From: Catenulispora sp. GP43
GTDB lineage: Bacteria > Actinomycetota > Actinomycetes > Streptomycetales > Catenulisporaceae
Length of the DNA: 64,000 bases
Direction: 5' to 3'
Assembly (NCBI RefSeq): GCF_041260665.1
Contig: NZ_JBGCCT010000004.1
Location: 310,001-374,000, forward strand
The notes under the pieces: model-generated
What the model saw: only the letters and a program-made list of their open reading frames with translations
Database searches by the model: none
Told to the model about the DNA's origin: nothing
Made by a program: the position numbers and the translations under genes
Shown: positions 7,316-18,987 of the stretch, one piece after another
Numbering within the stretch: position 1 is the first letter of the stretch
Layout: every line of letters begins with the position of its first letter

Positions 7316-8449
7316 CTAAGAAACGCGGGCCGCCTCGACGGCGTCGCGCAGGCTCGTGTAGCCGCCGGCCCGCACCTTCGCGGCGATGCCGCGGTTGATC
7401 CGCGAGGCCCAGGCCGGCCCCTCGTAGATGAAGCCGGTGTAGCCCTGGACCAGGTCCGCGCCGGCGACGAGGCGCTGCCAGGCGTCGTTGACGGTCTCCA
7501 CGCCGCCGACCGAGACCAGCGCCAGCCTGCCCTCGGTGCGGGACCGCAGGCGCCGCAGCACCTCCAGCGAGCGCTCCTTCAGCGGCGCGCCCGACAGACC
7601 GCCGCCGCCGGCGGCCTCGATCTTCTCCGCGGAGGACTTCAGCCCTTCCCGGCCGATCGTGGTGTTGGTCGCGATGATGCCGTCCAGGCGCAGCTCCAGG
7701 GCCAGGTCGGCGACCGCGTCGACGTCCGCGTCGGCCAGGTCCGGGGCGATCTTCACCAGCAGCGGGACGTGCCGGCCGGGCACCGCCTCGTCGGCCGCCG
7801 CGCGCACCGCCTTCAGCAGCGGCCGCAGCACCTCGACGGCCTGCAGGTCGCGCAGCCCCGGGGTGTTCGGCGAGGAGACGTTGACCACCAGGTAGTCCGC
7901 GTACGGCGCCAGCAGTTTGGCCGACACGACGTAGTCGGTCGCGGCCTCGTCCTCCGGCACGATCTTCGTCTTGCCGATGTTGACGCCGACCACCGGCGGC
8001 ACCTTGTCCCAGCGCTCGGGCTTGGCCACGCGCCGCTTCAGCCGCCGCGCGACCTCCTCGGCGCCGCCGTTGTTGAAGCCCATGCGGTTCACCACCGCGC
8101 GGTCGGCGATCAGCCGGGCCAGCCGGGGCTGGGAGTTGCCGGGCTGGCCCTGGCCGGTGACCGTGCCGATCTCCACCGAGCCGAAGCCCAGGGCGGCCAG
8201 GGCGTCGATGCCCGCGGCGTTCTTGTCGAAGCCTGCGGCCAGGCCGAACGGCGCCGGGAACCCGACCCCGAACACGGTCTGCTTCAGGACCGTGTCATGG
8301 GCCGGGAACAGCCGCTCCAGCAGCGCCAGGCCGACGCCGGCCGGCAGCGCGCCGACCGCCTTGATCGCGCCGAACCCGAGGTGGTGCGCCTGCTCGGCGT
8401 CCATCCGGCGGAACACCAGGTTGAACAGTTTCGGATAGACCCGCATCAA
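7316..8449 (-). CDS. pyrD: Dihydroorotate dehydrogenase, class 2 (quinone)
   Basis: This 377-aa protein oxidises dihydroorotate to orotate with FMN and passes electrons to the quinone pool at the membrane. Class 2 features are the N-terminal helical extension (about 1-45), [20 protein letters not shown], the [12 protein letters not shown] loop with the catalytic Ser, and a C-terminal FMN phosphate site [13 protein letters not shown]. It lies between carB and pyrF in the operon with 50-bp and 26-bp gaps. Confidence 0.96.
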   Translation of the reverse strand: MMRVYPKLFNLVFRRMDAEQAHHLGFGAIKAVGALPAGVGLALLERLFPAHDTVLKQTVFGVGFPAPFGLAAGFDKNAAGIDALAALGFGSVEIGTVTGQGQPGNSQPRLARLIADRAVVNRMGFNNGGAEEVARRLKRRVAKPERWDKVPPVVGVNIGKTKIVPEDEAATDYVVSAKLLAPYADYLVVNVSSPNTPGLRDLQAVEVLRPLLKAVRAAADEAVPGRHVPLLVKIAPDLADADVDAVADLALELRLDGIIATNTTIGREGLKSSAEKIEAAGGGGLSGAPLKERSLEVLRRLRSRTEGRLALVSVGGVETVNDAWQRLVAGADLVQGYTGFIYEGPAWASRINRGIAAKVRAGGYTSLRDAVEAARVS

Positions 8450-8500
8450 CAGGCACCTCTCTCAGTCGGACATGATCATCGTCTCGCGGACCCGGGGCTC

Positions 8501-11800
<3,300 letters not shown>

Positions 11801-11801
11801 C

Positions 11802-12950
11802 TCAGGCCTCGCCCTTCTTGTCGTTCTTGGCGGTGGCCATCAGATCCGAGAACCGGTCGAACAGGTAGGCCGCGTCGTGCGGGCCCGCCGCCGCTTCCGG
11901 GTGGTACTGCACGCTGAAGGCCGGGACGTCCAGCGCCTTCAGGCCCTCGACCACGTCGTCGTTCAGGCAGACGTGGCTGACCTCGACCCGGCCGTACTTG
12001 GTGTCCGAGACCCGGTCCAGCGGCGCGTCCACGGCGAACCCGTGGTTGTGCGCGGTGACCTCGACCTTGCCGGTCGCGCGGTCCTGCACCGGCTGGTTGA
12101 TGCCGCGGTGGCCGTACTTGAGCTTGTAGGTGCCGAAGCCGAAGGCCCGGCCGAGGATCTGGTTGCCGAAGCAGATCCCGAAGACCGGGATCCTGCGGTC
12201 CAGGACCGCCTGGACGATGGGGACCATCGTCTCCTCGGTGGTCTCCGGGTCGCCGGGGCCGTTGCTCATGAAGAAGCCGTCCGGCTCCAGCGCCAGCACG
12301 TCCTCCAGGGTCGCCGAGGCGGACAGCACGTGCACCCGGGCGCCGCGCTCGGCCATCCGGTGCGGCGTCATGGACTTGATGCCGAGGTCGTAGGCGGCCA
12401 CGGTGAACCGGTGCTCGCCGATCGGCTCGACCACGTAGCCCTGCTTGGTGCTGACGTCGCCGACCAGGTCCGCGCCGGCCATCTCCGGGCTCGCCTTGAC
12501 CTTCTCGACCAGCGTCTTCGGGTCCTGCTCGGCCGCCGGCCCGGAGAACACGCCGCAGCGCATCGCCCCGCGCTCGCGCAGGTGGCGGGTGATGGCGCGG
12601 GTGTCGACGCCGGAGATCCCGACGATGCCCTGCCCGGCGAGCTCCTCGTCCAGCGTGCGCTGCGAGCGCCAGTTGGAGGCCACCCGGCTGGGGTCGCGGA
12701 CCACGTAGCCGGCGACCCAGATCTGCCGGGACTCCGGGTCCTCGTCGTTGACCCCGGTGTTGCCGATGTGCGGGGCCGTCATCACGACGACCTGCCGGTG
12801 GTACGAGGGGTCGGTCAGGGTCTCCTGGTAGCCGGTCATGCCGGTGGTGAAGACGGCCTCGCCGAAGGTCTCGCCGACGGCGCCGTAGGCGTCGCCGCGG
12901 AAGGTCCGTCCGTCCTCCAGGACCAGGATCGCCGGGGGTCGGTTGTTCAT
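11802..12950 (-). CDS. carA: Carbamoyl-phosphate synthase small subunit
   Basis: This 382-aa subunit hydrolyses glutamine and channels ammonia to CarB. The N-terminal CPSase small-chain domain includes [15 protein letters not shown]. The C-terminal class I glutamine amidotransferase has the [10 protein letters not shown] nucleophile elbow and the His/Glu pair in [10 protein letters not shown]. Its ATG overlaps the preceding gene's stop by 4 nt, so it is translationally coupled. Confidence 0.97.
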   Translation of the reverse strand: MNNRPPAILVLEDGRTFRGDAYGAVGETFGEAVFTTGMTGYQETLTDPSYHRQVVVMTAPHIGNTGVNDEDPESRQIWVAGYVVRDPSRVASNWRSQRTLDEELAGQGIVGISGVDTRAITRHLRERGAMRCGVFSGPAAEQDPKTLVEKVKASPEMAGADLVGDVSTKQGYVVEPIGEHRFTVAAYDLGIKSMTPHRMAERGARVHVLSASATLEDVLALEPDGFFMSNGPGDPETTEETMVPIVQAVLDRRIPVFGICFGNQILGRAFGFGTYKLKYGHRGINQPVQDRATGKVEVTAHNHGFAVDAPLDRVSDTKYGRVEVSHVCLNDDVVEGLKALDVPAFSVQYHPEAAAGPHDAAYLFDRFSDLMATAKNDKKGEA

Positions 12951-13522
12951 GCGGACGGCCTTTCTGTAGCGCTGACTGCGAGGAAGGCCTCCAGGGCCCG
13001 CATCAGTCCATCAGTCCCGTGGCGGGGGTCGACGCCGGTGTCCAGGGTGCGGTCACCGTGCTGCCAGGTGATGACCACCAGGCCTTCATCCCGGAGATAC
13101 TTGCCGGCCATGCCGGAGGCCAGGCGCACGCCGCGCACCGCCTCGGCCGGGATGAAGACCGCTGCGGGCTCGCGCTCGATCAGCACCCCCTCCTGGGCCA
13201 CGTGGACCTGCGCGTTGCTGCGCACGCCGAGGCCCTGCGCCGCGATCCGGTCCAGCCAGTCGCCCTCGGAGGTCGTGGACACGTAGACCACCTCGAAGCC
13301 GCCCTCGCCGGAGAACACGCCCTCCGGGACGTCGTTCAGGGGCAGCAGGTCGGCCTGCCGGGCCTGGCGCTTCTTCCAGCCGCGCCACATCAGCAGGTAG
13401 ATGCCGCCCATGGCGGCCAGCGTGACGATCGTCCAGACAATCCGCTGGCCGATGTGCGTGACCGGCGCGGAGTGCTCGCCGGCGGCGGCCAGGCCGCGGT
13501 GGACCAAGTACTGGTTGTTCAT
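12947..13522 (-). CDS. PH-like domain membrane protein of the pyr operon, function unknown
   Basis: This 191-aa protein has one membrane segment at about residues 27-46, followed by a basic stretch (WKKRQARQ) that suggests a cytoplasmic C-terminus, then a beta-rich region (about 65-185) resembling the PH-like domains seen in small actinobacterial membrane proteins. It sits between pyrC and carA with 4-nt overlaps on both sides, so it is made in step with the pyrimidine enzymes. A gene of this kind is usual at this place in related actinobacteria. No catalytic motif is visible. Confidence 0.8.
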   Translation of the reverse strand: MNNQYLVHRGLAAAGEHSAPVTHIGQRIVWTIVTLAAMGGIYLLMWRGWKKRQARQADLLPLNDVPEGVFSGEGGFEVVYVSTTSEGDWLDRIAAQGLGVRSNAQVHVAQEGVLIEREPAAVFIPAEAVRGVRLASGMAGKYLRDEGLVVITWQHGDRTLDTGVDPRHGTDGLMRALEAFLAVSATERPSA

Positions 13523-14811
13523 GCGAGCTTCCCATCGAGCACGGTGGCGGTCCCGCGCAGGAAGGTCGCGACGACCGCCCCGGGCAGCTCCATCCCCTGA
13601 TACGGGGTGTTCTGCGACAGCGAGGCCAGGCCGGTGCGGTCCACGGTGCGCTTCGCCTTCGGGTCCACCAGGACCAGGTTCGCCGGCTCGCCGATCGCGA
13701 TCGGGCGGCCGTGCCGGTCGGCGACCTGGCCGATGGCCGCCGGCCGCGCCGACATCCGGTCAGCGACGTCGGCCCAGGTCATCAGGCCGCTGTCGACCAT
13801 GGTCTGCTGCACCACGGACAGCGCGGTCTCCAGGCCCAGCATGCCCATGGCCGCCGCGGCCCACTCGCAGTCCTTGTCCTCCTGCGGGTGCGGGGCGTGG
13901 TCGGTGGCCACGGCGTCGATGGTGCCGTCGGCCAGGCCCGCGCGCAGCGCCTCGACGTCCGCGGCGGTGCGCAGCGGCGGGTTGACCTTGTAGATCGGGT
14001 CGTAGCTCTTGACCAGGTCCTCGGTGAGGATCAGGTGGTGCGGGGTGACCTCGGCGGTCACCGGGTGGCCCTTGGACTTGGCCCAGCGGATCAGCTCCAC
14101 CGAGCCGGCCGTGGAGACGTGGCAGACGTGCAGCCGGGACTTGGTGTGCGCGGCCAGCAGGATGTCGCGGGCGATGATCGCCTCCTCGGCCACCGCCGGC
14201 CAGCCGGTCAGGCCCAGGATCCCGGACAGCTCGCCCTCGTTCATCTGCGCGCCCTGCGTCAGCCGCGGCTCCTGCGCGTGCTGCGCGACCACGCCGTCGA
14301 AGGCCTTCACGTACTCCAGCGCGCGCCGCATCAGGTTGGCGTCGGAGACGCACTTGCCGTCGTCGGAGAAGACCCGCACCCGGGCCGCGGAGTCGGCCAT
14401 CGCGCCGAGCTCGGCCAGCCGCTCGCCGGCCAGGCCCACGGTGACCGCGCCGACCGGGAACACGTCGCAGTGCCCGGCCTCCCGGCCCAGGCGCCAGACC
14501 TGCTCGACCACGCCGGCGGTGTCGGCGACCGGGTCGGTGTTGGCCATCGCGTGCACGGCGGTGAAGCCGCCGAGCGCGGCGGCCCGCGTGCCGGTGTCGA
14601 CCGTCTCGGCGTCCTCGCGGCCCGGCTCGCGCAGGTGGGTGTGCAGGTCGACCAGGCCGGGCAGGGCGATCAGGCCGCCGGCGTCGATCACCACGGTGCC
14701 GGCGACCGGCCCCAGGGCGCCGGCCTCGGCGATGATGCCGTCGCGCAGGAGCAGGTCCTGCGGGTCACCGCCCAGGACGCTCGCGTTCTTGATCAGATAG
14801 GTGGTGCTCAC
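13519..14811 (-). CDS. pyrC: Dihydroorotase, class I
   Basis: This 430-aa amidohydrolase cyclises carbamoyl-aspartate to dihydroorotate. Zinc ligands are visible in [11 protein letters not shown] and at the C-terminal VATDHAPHP Asp; further His ligands lie in [10 protein letters not shown] and EVTPHHL. The start is the GTG at 14811, overlapping the pyrB stop by 4 nt (GTGA); the frame stays open upstream through pyrB but that part is a shadow. Confidence 0.96.
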   Translation of the reverse strand: MSTTYLIKNASVLGGDPQDLLLRDGIIAEAGALGPVAGTVVIDAGGLIALPGLVDLHTHLREPGREDAETVDTGTRAAALGGFTAVHAMANTDPVADTAGVVEQVWRLGREAGHCDVFPVGAVTVGLAGERLAELGAMADSAARVRVFSDDGKCVSDANLMRRALEYVKAFDGVVAQHAQEPRLTQGAQMNEGELSGILGLTGWPAVAEEAIIARDILLAAHTKSRLHVCHVSTAGSVELIRWAKSKGHPVTAEVTPHHLILTEDLVKSYDPIYKVNPPLRTAADVEALRAGLADGTIDAVATDHAPHPQEDKDCEWAAAAMGMLGLETALSVVQQTMVDSGLMTWADVADRMSARPAAIGQVADRHGRPIAIGEPANLVLVDPKAKRTVDRTGLASLSQNTPYQGMELPGAVVATFLRGTATVLDGKLA

Positions 14812-15806
14812 GCGGCGGCGCCCTTCGGTTCGGTGTTCTGGTGCTGGCTGTGGGCCTGGCCTTGGCCCTCGTCGCTGCCGATCGCCGACTCGCTCCCGCT
14901 CAGCAGCAGGTACAGCACGGCCATCCGGACGCTGACCCCGTTGGCGACCTGCTCGACGATCACCGAGCGGTCGGAGTCGGCGACCTCGGCGGAGATCTCC
15001 ATGCCCCGGACCATGGGCCCGGGGTGCATGACGATCGCCTTGTCCGGCAGCTTGGCCATGCGCTGCGCGTCCAGGCCGTAGCGGCGGCTGTACTCGCGCT
15101 GCGTGGGGAAGAAGCCCCCGCTCATCCGCTCGCGCTGGACCCGCAGCATCATGATCGCGTCGCTGCCCGGGATCGCCGCGTCCAGGTCGTAGGAGACCTC
15201 GCAGGGCCAGCTCTCGACCCCGACCGGGAGCAGCGTCGGCGGGGCCACCAGGGTGACCCGGGCGCCGAGGGTGGCCAGCAGGTGCACGTTGGAGCGCGCG
15301 ACCCGGGAGTGCAGGACGTCGCCGACCACGGTGACCCGGCGGCCGTCGAAGCCGCCGAGGTGGCGGCGCATGGTGAAGGCGTCCAGCAGGGCCTGCGTGG
15401 GGTGCTCGTGGGTGCCGTCGCCGGCGTTGACCACGTGGCTGGAGCTCCAGCCGGCGTTGGCCAGCCGGTAGGCGGCGCCGGAGGCGCTGTGCCGGACCAC
15501 GACCGCGTCGGCGCCCATGGCCTCCAGGGTGAGCGCGGTGTCCTTCAGCGACTCGCCCTTGGAGACGCTGGAGCCCTTGGCCGAGAAGTTGATCACATCG
15601 GCGCTCAGCCGCTTGGCCGCGACCTCGAAGGAGGTCCGGGTGCGGGTGGAGTCCTCGAAGAAGAGGTTCACCACGGTGCGGCCGCGCAGCGTCGGCAGCT
15701 TCTTGATCGGGCGGGCCGCCAGCCGGGCGATCTCCTCGGCGGTGTCCAGGATCAGGACCGCGTCGTCGTGGGAGAGGTCGGCGGTGGACAACAGATGGCG
15801 CTTCAT
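14808..15806 (-). CDS. pyrB: Aspartate carbamoyltransferase catalytic subunit
   Basis: This 332-aa protein condenses carbamoyl phosphate with aspartate. The phosphate-binding loop [13 protein letters not shown] and the [11 protein letters not shown] motif are intact. A Gln/His/Glu-containing tail of about 25 residues after LYLLLSG extends beyond the usual end of the family. No pyrI regulatory gene is present, consistent with control through PyrR. The ATG overlaps the pyrR stop by 4 nt. Confidence 0.96.
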   Translation of the reverse strand: MKRHLLSTADLSHDDAVLILDTAEEIARLAARPIKKLPTLRGRTVVNLFFEDSTRTRTSFEVAAKRLSADVINFSAKGSSVSKGESLKDTALTLEAMGADAVVVRHSASGAAYRLANAGWSSSHVVNAGDGTHEHPTQALLDAFTMRRHLGGFDGRRVTVVGDVLHSRVARSNVHLLATLGARVTLVAPPTLLPVGVESWPCEVSYDLDAAIPGSDAIMMLRVQRERMSGGFFPTQREYSRRYGLDAQRMAKLPDKAIVMHPGPMVRGMEISAEVADSDRSVIVEQVANGVSVRMAVLYLLLSGSESAIGSDEGQGQAHSQHQNTEPKGAAA

Positions 15807-16372
15807 ATAGCCGTCTCGCTCTCAATCCCCAGGTAGACGGCATCTTGCTGCACACCGTCGTGCTCGCGCAGCCGGACCTTCACGCTCTCGCGCTGGGAGG
15901 TCGGCAGGTTTTTACCGACGTAGTCGGCGCGGATCGGCAGCTCGCGGTGGCCGCGGTCGACCAGGACCGCCAGCTGCACGGCGCGCGGGCGGCCGATGTC
16001 GTTCAGGGCGTCCAGCGCGGCGCGGATGGTGCGGCCGGAGTACAGGACGTCGTCCACCAGGACGATCAGGCGGCCGTCGACCCCCTCGTCGGGGATCTCG
16101 GTGCGCTCCAGCGCGCGGGCCGGCTTCATCCGCAGGTCGTCGCGGTACATGGTGACGTCCAGGAAGCCGACCGGGACGGTGGTGCCCTCGACGTCGGCGA
16201 TGCGGGCGGCCAGGCGCTTGGCGAGCGTGGCGCCGCGGGTGGGGATCCCCAGGAGCATGACATCCTCGGCGCCCTTGGCGCGTTCGAGGATCTCGTGCGC
16301 TATCCGGGTCAACGCCCGGGAGATGTCGGCCTCATCGAGAACCGACCGCGCACCTTCTGGTATCGCGGGCAT
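15803..16372 (-). CDS. pyrR: PyrR: pyrimidine operon RNA-binding attenuation/translation regulator
   Basis: This 189-aa protein has a type I phosphoribosyltransferase fold with the PRPP loop [18 protein letters not shown] and the basic face ([16 protein letters not shown]) used for RNA binding. PyrR senses UMP/UTP and binds a stem-loop in pyr mRNA. The matching RNA element lies immediately upstream and includes this gene's own ribosome binding site, so translational autoregulation is expected. It is the first gene of the operon. Confidence 0.96.
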   Translation of the reverse strand: MPAIPEGARSVLDEADISRALTRIAHEILERAKGAEDVMLLGIPTRGATLAKRLAARIADVEGTTVPVGFLDVTMYRDDLRMKPARALERTEIPDEGVDGRLIVLVDDVLYSGRTIRAALDALNDIGRPRAVQLAVLVDRGHRELPIRADYVGKNLPTSQRESVKVRLREHDGVQQDAVYLGIESETAI

Positions 16373-16380
16373 ACTAAAAA

Positions 16381-16420
16381 GACCCCCTTCTCTGCCTCAC
16401 GGGACAGATCGTTAAAGGAC
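16381..16420 (-). promoter_or_regulatory. PyrR-binding RNA element overlapping the pyrR ribosome binding site
   Basis: Read on the minus strand, the leader contains CCUUUAAC, a UCUG/CAGA stem and a UCCCGUGAGG loop, then GAAGGGGG. This matches the known PyrR-binding loop pattern (UCC-x-GUGAGG or UCCAGAGAGG within an upper stem, flanked by CCUUU..GAAGG pairing). The 3' side of the lower stem is the Shine-Dalgarno of pyrR, 9-14 nt before the ATG. PyrR plus UMP would stabilise the fold and block translation. Confidence 0.8.
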
Positions 16421-16443
16421 TCGGTCGGCAACGACTCTACCAG

Positions 16444-16463
16444 GACGATCACGCATGATCGTC
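16444..16463. promoter_or_regulatory. Operator-like palindrome upstream of pyrR
   Basis: GACGATCA-CGCA-TGATCGTC is a perfect 8-bp inverted repeat with a 4-bp centre. It lies between a TTGACG (minus strand, 16460-16465) and a TAGAGT (16434-16439) that could be pyrR promoter elements, although their 20-bp spacing is long. A dimeric DNA-binding protein is implied; its identity is unknown. Confidence 0.5.
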
Positions 16464-16467
16464 AAGG

Positions 16468-16494
16468 GTGCTCCGCCATCCGAGTGCGGAGCAC
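16468..16494. promoter_or_regulatory. Second inverted repeat in the pyrR-bldD intergenic region
   Basis: GTGCTCCGC and GCGGAGCAC form a perfect 9-bp inverted repeat around a 9-nt centre, 4 bp from the previous palindrome. It could be an operator or an RNA hairpin if transcription starts further upstream. Confidence 0.45.
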
Positions 16495-16549
16495 TGCTGT
16501 GAGTGACATAAGCTGATTGGACCAGACCACCCGGCAGTCACCGGTGTTC

Positions 16550-16576
16550 TTGACAACGACGGGACTTGCGCAGAAT
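16550..16576 (+). promoter_or_regulatory. Candidate bldD promoter
   Basis: A perfect TTGACA -35 element (16550-16555) is followed by CAGAAT at 16571-16576 after 15 bp, or GAATGA at 17 bp. Both -10 matches are weak, so the -35 carries the call. Confidence 0.35.
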
Positions 16577-16593
16577 GACAGCTGCGCGTACCG

Positions 16594-16606
16594 TCACGCT
16601 AAGTCA
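16594..16606. promoter_or_regulatory. Candidate BldD box (autoregulatory)
   Basis: TCACGCTAAGTCA matches the published BldD consensus TNACNC(A/T)GNGTNA at all but one fixed position (A for G at position 8). It lies 101 bp upstream of the bldD start and just downstream of the candidate promoter, a position suited to repression. BldD is known to repress its own gene in Streptomyces. Confidence 0.5.
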
Positions 16607-16706
16607 CCAACGGGTCATTTCGAGAAAACTGCCGATCCGCTGAACTGGGCCAAGCCGTGTGGCGAGGGGAACACGTAAGGCCGCAGTTGTGTCTATGGGG
16701 AGCTAC

Positions 16707-17261
16707 ATGTCCACCGAGTACGCGAAAGCGCTGGGCGTCCGACTGCGCGCCATCCGATCCCAGCAGGGCCTGTCCCTGCACGGCGTGGAGCAGAAGTCGC
16801 AAGGACGCTGGAAGGCCGTCGTCGTCGGCTCTTACGAGCGCGGCGACCGCGCTGTCACCGTGCAGCGCCTGTCCGAGCTCGCCGAGTTCTACGGCGTGCC
16901 GGTCCACGAACTGCTGCCCGGCACCGGTGCGCCGGCGTCGGCGCACGAGCAGGGCGGCAAGCTGGTGCTCGACCTGGAGCGCCTCAAGAGCCTCCCGGTC
17001 GACCAGGCCGGCCCGCTGCTGCGCTATGTCGGCAGCATCCAGAGCCAGCGCGGCGACTGGAACGGCCGCGTCATGACGATCCGCGGCGAGGACCTGCGCA
17101 CGCTCGGCGTCATCTACGAGATGGCCCCGTCCGAGCTGATCAAGATGCTCACCGAGTGGGACGTCCTGAACCCGGCCGCGGCGCGTCCGTACAACGACGA
17201 GGAGGGCGACGGCGAGGCCGGCGGCTTCCCGGGCGGCTTCGCCGAGGACGACGAGGCCTGA
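16707..17261 (+). CDS. bldD: BldD, cyclic-di-GMP-responsive master regulator of development
   Basis: This 184-aa protein has the BldD helix-turn-helix domain in residues 1-70 (LRAIRSQQGLSLHGVEQKSQGRWK, here quoted only by its start and end at 14-36) and the C-terminal c-di-GMP domain. The effector signature RGD-x8-RxxD is intact as RGD at 115-117 and RGED at 126-129. In Streptomyces, tetrameric c-di-GMP glues two BldD CTDs into a repressor of sporulation genes. A Gly/Glu/Asp-rich acidic tail (about 160-184) is longer than in Streptomyces BldD. The ATG at 16707 has GGGGAG before it and matches the family start; the upstream in-frame codons do not. Confidence 0.96.
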   Translation: MSTEYAKALGVRLRAIRSQQGLSLHGVEQKSQGRWKAVVVGSYERGDRAVTVQRLSELAEFYGVPVHELLPGTGAPASAHEQGGKLVLDLERLKSLPVDQAGPLLRYVGSIQSQRGDWNGRVMTIRGEDLRTLGVIYEMAPSELIKMLTEWDVLNPAAARPYNDEEGDGEAGGFPGGFAEDDEA

Positions 17262-17287
17262 GCGGGCTTCACGGCTTCGCACAGCTC

Positions 17288-17321
17288 AAAGCCCGCCCCG
17301 CAGTGATGCGCGGCGGGCTTT
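17288..17321. terminator. bldD terminator with duplicated 3' arm
   Basis: AAAGCCCGCC and GGCGGGCTTT form a perfect 10-bp stem with a 14-nt loop, 27 bp after the bldD stop. The 19-bp segment at 17312-17330 that contains the 3' arm is repeated exactly at 17331-17349, giving an alternative right arm. The convergent hydrolase gene may share it. Confidence 0.75.
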
Positions 17322-17349
17322 AGGCTGTTCGGCGGGCTTTAGGCTGTTC
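17312..17349. repeat. 19-bp perfect tandem duplication
   Basis: GGCGGGCTTTAGGCTGTTC occurs twice in direct succession (17312-17330 and 17331-17349). It duplicates the right arm of the bldD terminator. Confidence 0.9.
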
Positions 17350-17384
17350 AGAGGACCGCCGAAGCTGAGAAACAAGCTAAGAAA

Positions 17385-18209
17385 TCAGGCGGCTCGCGCG
17401 ATGGTGCACGCCGCCTCGGCCGCCGAGCGCAACGAGCCAAGCGGGAAGTACCTCGTCGGCGGCTTCTCCTCGAAGAAGTCCAGCAGGATCAGGCTCACCA
17501 GCTCCGGCTTCTCCATCGGTGAGACGTGCGAGGTCCCCGGCACCACCGCCAGGCGGCCGTCCGGCGCCGTCCCGGCCATCGCCGCGGCGTGCGCGATCTC
17601 CACACAGTCGTCGTCGCCCTGCATGACCAGCAGCGGCATCGGCAGCGCCGCGATCTGCTCCATCGCCACCGGGACCGCCTCGCGCCACATGCGGTTCAGC
17701 TTCTCCTCGACCACCGGGAAGTGCTCCGGGCCGTCCGGGGACAACGCCTCGTAGAGCGGCCGCCAGGTCTCGGCCAGCCAGGACCGGCCGGGCTCCACCG
17801 ACAGCGCCGTGGCGGCGGCGGTCTGACCCTCCACGCTCGCGACGCCGCCGCTGAGCAGCACCAGCCGGCTCACCAAGTCCGGCCGCCGCAGCGCCAGGCG
17901 CAGGACGACGCTGGCGCCGTTGCTCCAGCCGACCAGCCGGACCGGCCCGAGACCGAGCGCCTCGATGAAGCCGGCGATGTCGTCGGCGAAGGTCTCGTAG
18001 GAGTAGGGGCCCTCGACGTCCGCGGTCCGGCCGTGGCCCCGGCACTCCGGGGTGAAGACCCGGTACCAGTCGGCGAGCAGGTCCAGCTGCGCGGTCCAGC
18101 TGCCGGCATAGCCGCCGGTGCCGTGGACCAGCACCACCGGCTCGCCCTCTCCGGCGACTTCGTAGTACATGCTCAGACCGTCGCCATCGATATCGGCATA
18201 GGCGCCCAT
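17385..18209 (-). CDS. Alpha/beta-hydrolase
   Basis: This 274-aa protein has the alpha/beta-hydrolase fold with the oxyanion HGTGGYAGSW, the nucleophile elbow GWSNGA, a probable acid in MQGDDD and the catalytic His in GTSHVSPMEKPE. The ATG at 18209 is preceded by GAGGGGAACTGCC, a good ribosome site; the open frame beyond it is a shadow of the CGNR gene. Related enzymes are esterases, lactonases or haloperoxidase-like proteins, and the substrate is undetermined. It lies downstream of, and co-directional with, the CGNR gene but behind a hairpin. Confidence 0.85.
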   Translation of the reverse strand: MGAYADIDGDGLSMYYEVAGEGEPVVLVHGTGGYAGSWTAQLDLLADWYRVFTPECRGHGRTADVEGPYSYETFADDIAGFIEALGLGPVRLVGWSNGASVVLRLALRRPDLVSRLVLLSGGVASVEGQTAAATALSVEPGRSWLAETWRPLYEALSPDGPEHFPVVEEKLNRMWREAVPVAMEQIAALPMPLLVMQGDDDCVEIAHAAAMAGTAPDGRLAVVPGTSHVSPMEKPELVSLILLDFFEEKPPTRYFPLGSLRSAAEAACTIARAA

Positions 18210-18289
18210 GGCAGTTCCCCTCGTTCCCTGTCCGGACGGCTTCGGCGTCCGGCACCGGCAACCAGGGTCGCGAAGGCGGCTGGCAGACC

Positions 18290-18320
18290 GCTGACGGGCC
18301 GCTGACAGCGCCCCGTCAGC
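18290..18320 (-). terminator. Terminator hairpin of the CGNR gene
   Basis: GCTGACGGG and CCCGTCAGC form a perfect 9-bp stem, 13-nt loop, 5 bp after the stop of the CGNR gene. Confidence 0.5.
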
Positions 18321-18325
18321 CGTGC

Positions 18326-18901
18326 TCAGCCGTGCTCGGCTTCGGCACCCGCCTTGCGCGCCCGGTGCGCGCGCACGCGGCCGCGGCTCGCGCACGCCGG
18401 GGACGGGCACCAGCGGCGCCGGCCGTCCGGATCGGCGAAGACGCCGCGGCAGTCGGACTCCGGACAGGACTTCAGCGCGTGACGCTCGGGACCGGTGAGG
18501 TGCTCGGCGGCCTGGCGGGCGACCCGGCCCAGCGCCGCGGCGGCGTCCTGCGGCGCCGGCCGTCCCAGGCCCGGCGGACCGGCGGCGGCCGTGAGGTCCA
18601 GCGGCCCGTCGTGGGCCGCCAGGAAGGCCGTCAGGGCCGGTGCGGCCTGCGGGGACGGATCCTCGCCGGTGGCGGCGGACAAGGCCAGCGGACGCAGCGT
18701 CTCGCGCAGGTGGCATGCCAGCTCCAGATCCGCGTCCGTGACCGGGGCCCGCGGCGCGAGCTCCACGGCGGCCAGCCAGTCCGCCAAGCGCTCCGGAGTG
18801 GGGATGCGCTCCTCCGGATGGCGGCCGAACGCACTGCCCCGCGTGGCGAGGAGGTTCAACCACGTCGCCCCGGTGTCGAGGCGGAAGGGGATGGGTTCCA
18901 T
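18326..18901 (-). CDS. ABATE/CGNR zinc-finger transcriptional regulator
   Basis: This 191-aa protein has an N-terminal ABATE-type helical domain (LDTGATWLNLLAT onward) and a C-terminal CGNR-type zinc finger: CPESDC, a spacer with RRRWC, then CASRGRVRAHR. The canonical CGNR tetrapeptide reads CASR here. Such proteins are thought to be stress-linked DNA-binding regulators. The ATG at 18901 is the natural start because upstream sequence holds two matching operator-like palindromes. It is divergent from the CMD-family gene at 18988, which it probably controls. Confidence 0.82.
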   Translation of the reverse strand: MEPIPFRLDTGATWLNLLATRGSAFGRHPEERIPTPERLADWLAAVELAPRAPVTDADLELACHLRETLRPLALSAATGEDPSPQAAPALTAFLAAHDGPLDLTAAAGPPGLGRPAPQDAAAALGRVARQAAEHLTGPERHALKSCPESDCRGVFADPDGRRRWCPSPACASRGRVRAHRARKAGAEAEHG

Positions 18902-18911
18902 GGCGAAAAGT

Positions 18912-18930
18912 GTAACGGTGATGGCGTTAC
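18912..18930. promoter_or_regulatory. Operator-like repeat 1, GTAACG-N7-CGTTAC
   Basis: Perfect 6-bp inverted repeat spanning 19 bp, 11 bp upstream of the CGNR gene start. It shares arms and span with a second site at 18949-18967. Confidence 0.65.
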
Positions 18931-18948
18931 ATCTGCTAGCGTTCTCAA

Positions 18949-18967
18949 GTAACGCTTGAGGCGTTAC
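18949..18967. promoter_or_regulatory. Operator-like repeat 2, GTAACGC-N5-GCGTTAC
   Basis: Perfect 7-bp inverted repeat spanning 19 bp, 37 bp centre to centre from the first site and 21 bp upstream of the CMD-family gene. Together the two sites cover the whole divergent promoter region. Confidence 0.65.
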
Positions 18968-18987
18968 ATCAATGGGGAGGACTCGCC

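Noticed and set aside
16434-16465. TTGACG/TAGAGT as a firm pyrR promoter
   Set aside because: The 20-bp spacing is too long for a confident sigma-70-type call; only noted in the palindrome entry.
16659-16706. Longer BldD from an ATG at 16659
   Set aside because: The extra 16 residues are not in the family, and the ATG at 16707 has the good ribosome site.
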